DNA of 64,000 nt from assembly GCA_907163375.1 (NCBI GenBank), contig CAJQUW010008924.1, forward strand, positions 124,001 through 188,000, read 5' to 3'. Below are positions 59,072-64,000 of the stretch, one piece after another. Origin of the DNA: Prostheceraeus crozeri (taxonomy: Eukaryota > Platyhelminthes > Polycladida > Euryleptidae). The notes beneath the pieces are model-generated. The model was not told where the DNA came from. It ran no database searches and saw only the letters and a list, made by a program, of their open reading frames with translations. Position 1 is the stretch's first letter; each line of letters begins with the position of its first letter. A program made the position numbers and the translations under genes.

Positions 59072-59980
59072 GTCCACACCAGGGGTGCGCAACCTTTTAC
59101 ATTTTCCGGCCGTCATTTCGAAGGCCAAAAGAATCACGGCCGCACTTAATATGCGTGCAATCAACTTGGTCAATAGCCAATTCTTTTTATATTCCACCAC
59201 TGAAATTAGCTTTCCCTGATGAGTGACTCAATGAAAATTGCATAAAGGCCTACTTCGCAAAGAATGAGTTAGCAAGTTAACCCATATATGACCGACGGTC
59301 ATTTTTGACCCGAAAAGATTTTGAGCTTAAGGTGTTATTAGCACTTGAAAAGTTGAAAGCATGTTTTTGTAAGGGCAACCGAAGGAGAAAACACTTGACT
59401 AAGCTACTGTAATAATTCATAAAGTAATCCCTTAGCCAAACAAAATTATTCATTCATCCATCACAGAGCCGGTCTAATCTACGTATTTTCTAGAACGCCA
59501 ACGCATTTCTAGAACCTCGTAAATAAGCCTGCTTACCTTGCGTTATTATTGAAGTTAAAAGTATCTTATTATTACTAATCATACGCAACCCATCCTTACC
59601 CATCAATATATCTTTCGGAACCCAAAACGTGAGCTTTAAATTTAATGATAGATGTGAAATAAAAACACAACTCAAATTTTAGCATATTTAATTTATGAAA
59701 ATACACAGAATCTAAATAGGTAGAAATACAATATCTCGTAAAGAAATTCCAATGTCTTTCGATTCAATCCGTTGCTTCACACAAGCACGTAACACTACCG
59801 CTGCAGAAACTGATCTAGCAGGCATCCTTATTCAATATTCAGGTCATGGACTTGAAGCCAACGCGCACGAACAATTCGAGAAAACTACGATAGTCCCTTT
59901 TGCTGATGACTCTAGCCATGAATGCACATTGCACGTGAATGTAACTTCCATAAAATGTCCTATTCATGACAAAGGCCACG

Positions 59981-61722
59981 GTAACGCTCGTTACAGTTAA
60001 TGGTGTTTGATAAATTTTACATCCATAGTTATCGATGTTTTAAGTACTTCTGGAAAAAGATTTTTGGCTATTCAACTTTCATAGACACTGCAACTGCTGA
60101 TTTATAAACAAAAATATAATCTAACACCTAACAATTGATTTAATTTAGATTCACGGTAACGCTCGTTACATTGATTTCCCACTTATTTAGATATCTGACA
60201 GTCATTTATCATTTTATAAACTAATCGCTTGAAAAAGCTAACTCTCATCATGTAAGTTTATTAAAGTCATGGTTGCAATCCTACATTTAGAAAACAAAAA
60301 ATAAGAAATTTGCCAAGTTTTTAATAGCAAGAACATGCGGTAACGCTCGTTACGAGAAGTTTGTAACGTTCGTTACTTATCTCATGTTAGGAACAGTTAC
60401 TCACACTACATTGATGACACTTTTGATGTATTGATTTTCGTCGCTTGGAAATGCTGCTTGTGGATGATATTTCCATTACCGACTGATTTTACCCAATGGA
60501 TCGTCTGCGTTCCAACAGTACGTCTAGCTGAAGTGAAACAGGATTCTACTTCCTCTTTTCTGCACCAAGTCGTGTGGCACAAATTTGATGTTAATTGATG
60601 TTTTTAGTTGTAGAACATCACGGAATGTTGGTCCATCCTGAACCATGCCATTCTTCTTGCTTTCTGTGGCATCAAGCTTTTTGAGTGTACCTCCATCTCC
60701 ATCCACCGCACTTTTCCTGTGATAAGAGGCGAAGAAATTCCAAGCAATGTTTGGCATGGGCTTCTCCAAGGGTGATGTGCAAATGACGAAGCTGAAGACG
60801 AACTTTTTTGCCGTTGATTGCAAACAGACGATTATCTCTCACACCAGGTACTTGCCGAGAGATCCCATCAGATAAGAAAAATTGATAAACCTTTTCTTCT
60901 GTCAAATTTGAAAGTCCGCTGCTTCGCTGACGCTTTTGTATTGTATTTTGTACACCATGCATCTTTATGTCTAATCGATTGATAACTTCCTTCTTTTTAC
61001 GAGGTGAAGCTGGTAGTGCTCTCATCGTGCGTATCATGCTTCGGCTGAGACTCGATTTCTAGGAAAAACTCGACATCAGAGAGTTATCACAATTGTTTTC
61101 CGTCATTTTACTCTCACGAAATTTTTGAACTCTGTTGCGCGTAATCATTCTTACATGATTTGTTTGACCCGTCTTTGCTCTACACATACGATGACGACGT
61201 TATTCTTTCTCTCTGAACCCTTGCAAATCTTTTTTTCAATCGTTCACGGTAGCGCTTTTGTTTTTCAGCAGCTGTTAATGGCATGTTTGACAAATATTGA
61301 GTGAATTGACAATATACACTTGACTCTTGATGAACGCACCGTCGAAAAATACTAAGTCATCGACCTTGCATAGCGCAAGAATGCATCCTTTAGTTAGATA
61401 TCTATAATTTGAAAGTAGTCAATGACCTCTGTATCCTCTGTATCGATGGCATTAGCATTTGCATAGAAATCAATTGTACTTGCTGTCTGCTTGCTTTATG
61501 AATGACATTTGTATCAAAGTTCGTCGACTCATGGCATGGTAGCGCTCGTTACATCAATAAGTGTAGATTTTTTAGCGATGATGAGTCCGACGTGGATTGA
61601 GTTTTTGGTATTAGGTGCAAGTTACTTCCATCAATAGATGAACAGTAATAATAAATAAGCTCATCATCGAATTACATAGTGTCAATATTGAAAAGTAGTG
61701 TTTTCATGGTAACGCTCGTTAC
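59981..61722. repeat. Dispersed palindrome GTAACGCTCGTTAC, six copies
   Basis: Copies or near-copies lie at 59981, 60154, 60340, 60363 (CTT for GCT), 61539 (one base different) and 61709. Each is GTAACG-CT-CGTTAC, a 14-bp near-perfect palindrome, usually preceded by CACG or CATG. Four lie on one side of the internal gene and two on the other, as expected for subterminal transposase-binding sites of a nested element. Confidence 0.8.
60524..61284 (-). pseudogene. Transposon-type gene of an unnamed family, internally deleted
   Basis: Minus-strand pieces in order: MPLTAAEKQKRYRERLKKRF (from 61284), then after stops and a frame change ALPASPRKKKEVINRLD, LSNLTEEKVYQFFLSDGISR, QVPGVRDNRLFAINGKK and RHLHITL, then in another frame AWNFFASYHRKSAVDGDGGT. 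From memory, uncharacterised proteins repeated in invertebrate genomes have this order (basic AEKQ-RYRER start, SPRKR, DxxSRQxPG, FFATSHGKGxVDGxGG), with a long middle that is absent here. The join near 60775 therefore marks a large internal deletion. I do not name a superfamily. It lies between two groups of the GTAACGCTCGTTAC palindrome. Confidence 0.6.
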
Positions 61723-62348
61723 ATCATAATTGAGAACTTTCACAAGCATATTTTCTGAAATGAACGGCTTATGGATAAAATCGGTGATATTTTCCGAGAC
61801 AAGACACATAACTGTTTCAGAAAAGAAAGAAAACATGAATTAATCAAATCAAATTGTTATTGGAAACCCATCACGAATTATAGTGCATTGATTTACTTAC
61901 TGTTATAGCTTCAACCTTATCATTTGAATGAGGAAGAACTGCATTGTAGATTGTTATTTATCAATAAATTTTATCATAACCTGTACATTGAGTGAATCAC
62001 GTAGCTAGAAAACGTATAGAGACATACATTGACATTCTTTTGAATTTTTAAAAAATCCATGTTGTGCAACTTTTACGTGGCCTTGCTCTCCTGAGTTATC
62101 GAACTTCCTGAACGCCTTCATCGCGCCTGCGGACGCGCAATTTTTCAAGCAGCACGGGCATAAAGATGTTCGACAGTTACAAGCTGAATAGTATGCTACT
62201 ATAGTGACGATTGTTTTTCGATTGCCTTGAACTCCAGAAATATTTGCAATATACATGTATGTACAGCATTCTTTTTCATTTACTTTTCATTGTCATGGGC
62301 GCACTTTGCCTGTGCTACGGCCGCAGGTTGCGCACCCCTGGTCCACAC

Positions 62349-63193
62349 CATATAGGGACTCATGATGATGAAATTGACCTACAAACTTAAGGCGTCTTCG
62401 GGCAGTTTTGTCACTCTTTTGTTGCCTTCAAGACATTCCAGTAATTTGCTAACTGTTATCCTCAATATCAAAATATGCACGATCTGAACCCTATATGCTT
62501 TTCTATCAGTTCAGTTATCTAGGGAAACATTTTGCTGTCGGTGAAATGCACTCACAACACTACTTATAAAAATAATGCATCGACCAATTGTTCTATTTGT
62601 ATCTGTAATACATACCCATCTAGACCTAGGGCCAATTTATTGTTTTGGACCTTCATGCTTAGCATATCAAAACGGACCTTATTCAGAGGTCAGTTGAAAA
62701 CTGATCTTTTCAACAATGCTCTTCATATTAAACTTAATTACTAGTAAATTTTCTCTTGTTATATCTGGACAAATAATACTCGTATGTTTCTGATAATGCA
62801 TCCAATAAGTTTCAGACCCGTTCATACCCTGAATGCGGACTATTTTGCTAAAAAGTGTATTTCGTCTACCATTTTGCAAGTTAAAAGAATGAGCAGAGAC
62901 TTTACTATCATAAAATTGAAGTCTTCAAAGGAATTCTTGTTATTCTTTTTATTCTATTCACATGTACCTTATCAATAATGCTAGTGCTAATGCACTTGCT
63001 ATGTTGTGTTTGGATCAACTCTTCTTCATGTTTACCTTCTAGTAGCTATAACGTATGCTCATGTAATACTTGCATTTGCATATTATCACACTTAAATAGG
63101 CAAAAAGCACTCCCATTTCTAAAATACGAAACGCACTTTTTCCGAATCCCTGTACAATATACAAGTGTATTTTTGTCATTTTTAAAAATATGA
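62349..63193. other. No gene supported
   Basis: AT-rich. Short frames at 62532-62744 and 62978-63193 have no recognised domain. Confidence 0.3.
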
Positions 63194-63463
63194 CATTCGA
63201 TGTCGAAAATTATGACTCTACACTTAATACTTTTCAGCTGATAAGAGAAAACGAAGAAAATTTAATTTTGACTAAAAACTTCAATCTGCGTCCCATTGGA
63301 TTTACATGTGTGTTTCTTTGATCCTGTCAGGCAGGAAGATGAAGTCACTAGAGCTCGGCAGACGTGCAGATTCGCAGTAGACATATGATGTACATCATTC
63401 TGTTACAATTTTGATTTTCGGCCTCGTTCCCTGCAGAAACTCGTTCTGGCTGTCCGACTATTT
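63194..63463 (+). repeat. Interspersed repeat family copy, 270 bp
   Basis: Full-length partner of 26246-26514 with a low level of difference by eye. The opening frame FDVENYDSTLNTFQLIRENE is conserved. Ends near CTCGTTCTGGCTGTCCGAC; the sequence beyond is unrelated. Confidence 0.8.
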
Positions 63464-63909
63464 TTCTTTTAGAAATGCGTCTAAAATCCATCAGTGGTAG
63501 GTGGCGAGTAAGTTTCTATAAGTGATTGATAGATATTTGCTTGCTAATTCGCCAACCGACGAAACAGTGAATATTGTGATATTGTGCAACTAATTAGCGG
63601 TAAGTAGGCCTAGTAGTGCTTGTACGAACTATATTGCCTTAATAAGAAAATACATTGTTTACTCAGCATCATCTGCTATAAAGGGATTTTTTAAATTCAT
63701 GAGAGTTTAAACTAAAAAAGTATTTCTCTTTCATAAATGTAGTAGTAAATGACATGAAAGATTAAAATATTTGTTATTGTTGTAAATTACTGAATGTCAA
63801 GAGATGTTATGCAAATTGATGTAAAGAGATTCTCTTTTTTCTCATCTTTATCAAAGTTAGTCAGCACATATTTGTTAGATGTATTAGCCATGTGTGCAAT
63901 AGTAAGAAG
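63464..63909. other. No gene supported
   Basis: AT-rich spacer leading to a possible coding start at 63910. No promoter motif recognised. Confidence 0.3.
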
Positions 63910-64000
63910 ATGAGGGAGAAAATAAAGCCTAGCGGCAGTAGAGGCGTATTACTAGATAAATCAACAGTCAAACGTAAAAGGCGGTTTAAAGCCAAATTGT
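63910..64000 (+). CDS. Possible N-terminus of a basic protein running off the window
   Basis: From an ATG at 63910 the frame stays open to the edge for 30 codons: MREKIKPSGSRGVLLDKS, then TVKRKRRFKAKL. The codon composition is distinctly less AT-biased than the flank. Lys/Arg-rich and without a recognised domain, it could be the start of a host gene or of a transposon gene. The support is only the open frame and the change in composition. Confidence 0.3.
   Translation, partial: MREKIKPSGSRGVLLDKSTVKRKRRFKAKL

Larger units (their letters stand above)
59080..62340. mobile_element. hAT-ended element, 3.26 kb, carrying a non-hAT gene
   Basis: The left end CAGGGGTGCGCAACCTTTTA and the right end (inverse of CAGGGGTGCGCAACCTGCGG) match hAT/Charlie-type termini. 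The flanks are GTCCACAC at 59072-59079 and at 62341-62348, a perfect 8-bp duplication. CGGCCG words follow the ends. No hAT transposase was found inside. Instead the interior holds the gene at 60524-61284 and at least six GTAACGCTCGTTAC-type palindromes, so another transposon is probably nested here. A TTAACCCATATATGACC phrase at 59278 resembles a solo piggyBac end. Confidence 0.88.

Overview
This is a 64 kb piece of an AT-rich metazoan genome, most likely a marine invertebrate. Evidence: spliceosomal exons with clean AG/GT borders, tRNA-headed SINEs, several LINE clades, hAT and piggyBac DNA transposons, a Penelope-like element, microsatellites and long gene-free stretches. The palindrome TAGGCCTA is over-represented, but the phylum cannot be fixed from the sequence. 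Almost everything recognisable is transposon-derived; no rRNA, bacterial operon, CRISPR array or intact viral element was seen.

Region 1 to 21.5 kb. A host gene (or genes) on the minus strand is suggested by short exons with good splice sites at 1-108, 3512-3608, a four-exon cluster at 19492-19878, and 21352-21430. I do not recognise the product. Two large terminal-inverted-repeat (TIR) elements lie between these exons: a 2.2 kb element at 7775-9992 (6-bp target duplication CATTTT) and a 7.7 kb candidate at 11673-19368 (5-bp duplication TAATT). The larger one encloses a hAT-like transposase (12985-15308, minus) with a nine-residue Ser/Lys-rich tandem repeat.

Region 23 to 30 kb. A LINE (about 23330-25130) is split by a 903-bp hAT element (23468-24370, perfect 8-bp duplication). 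It is followed by a long hairpin (25319-25722), copies of an unclassified interspersed repeat, a decayed piggyBac (26455-27690) and the 3' part of another LINE (28385-29430).

Region 31 to 49 kb. An RTE-type LINE fragment (30960-32360) precedes a three-level nest: a LINE (about 32520-38520) interrupted by a hAT element (32911-35724, duplication CTGCTTCC), itself interrupted by a TIR element rich in CACATGTG boxes (33448-35119). Next is a 3.86 kb non-coding element (39355-43213) with palindromic GATGCATC clusters at both ends. It sits in one copy of a repeat whose uninterrupted relative at about 48.45 kb shows the unoccupied site and a 2-bp TG duplication. A second hAT copy, further repeat copies and a piggyBac with TTAA ends (45833-47775) follow.

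Region 49.8 to 64 kb. A 739-bp hAT MITE (49856-50594), a tRNA-derived SINE (about 51124-51355) and a Penelope-like fragment with a hammerhead-like core (51671-52303) precede the best intact host gene candidate. That gene (52519-53613, plus) is a single-exon 364-residue secreted, Glu-rich, disordered protein with a downstream poly(A) signal. Further on are LINE fragments, a 785-bp TIR element (57548-58332) and a 3.26 kb hAT-ended element (59080-62340, perfect duplication GTCCACAC). The last carries a different transposon-type gene surrounded by copies of the palindrome GTAACGCTCGTTAC. A possible coding start runs off the right edge.
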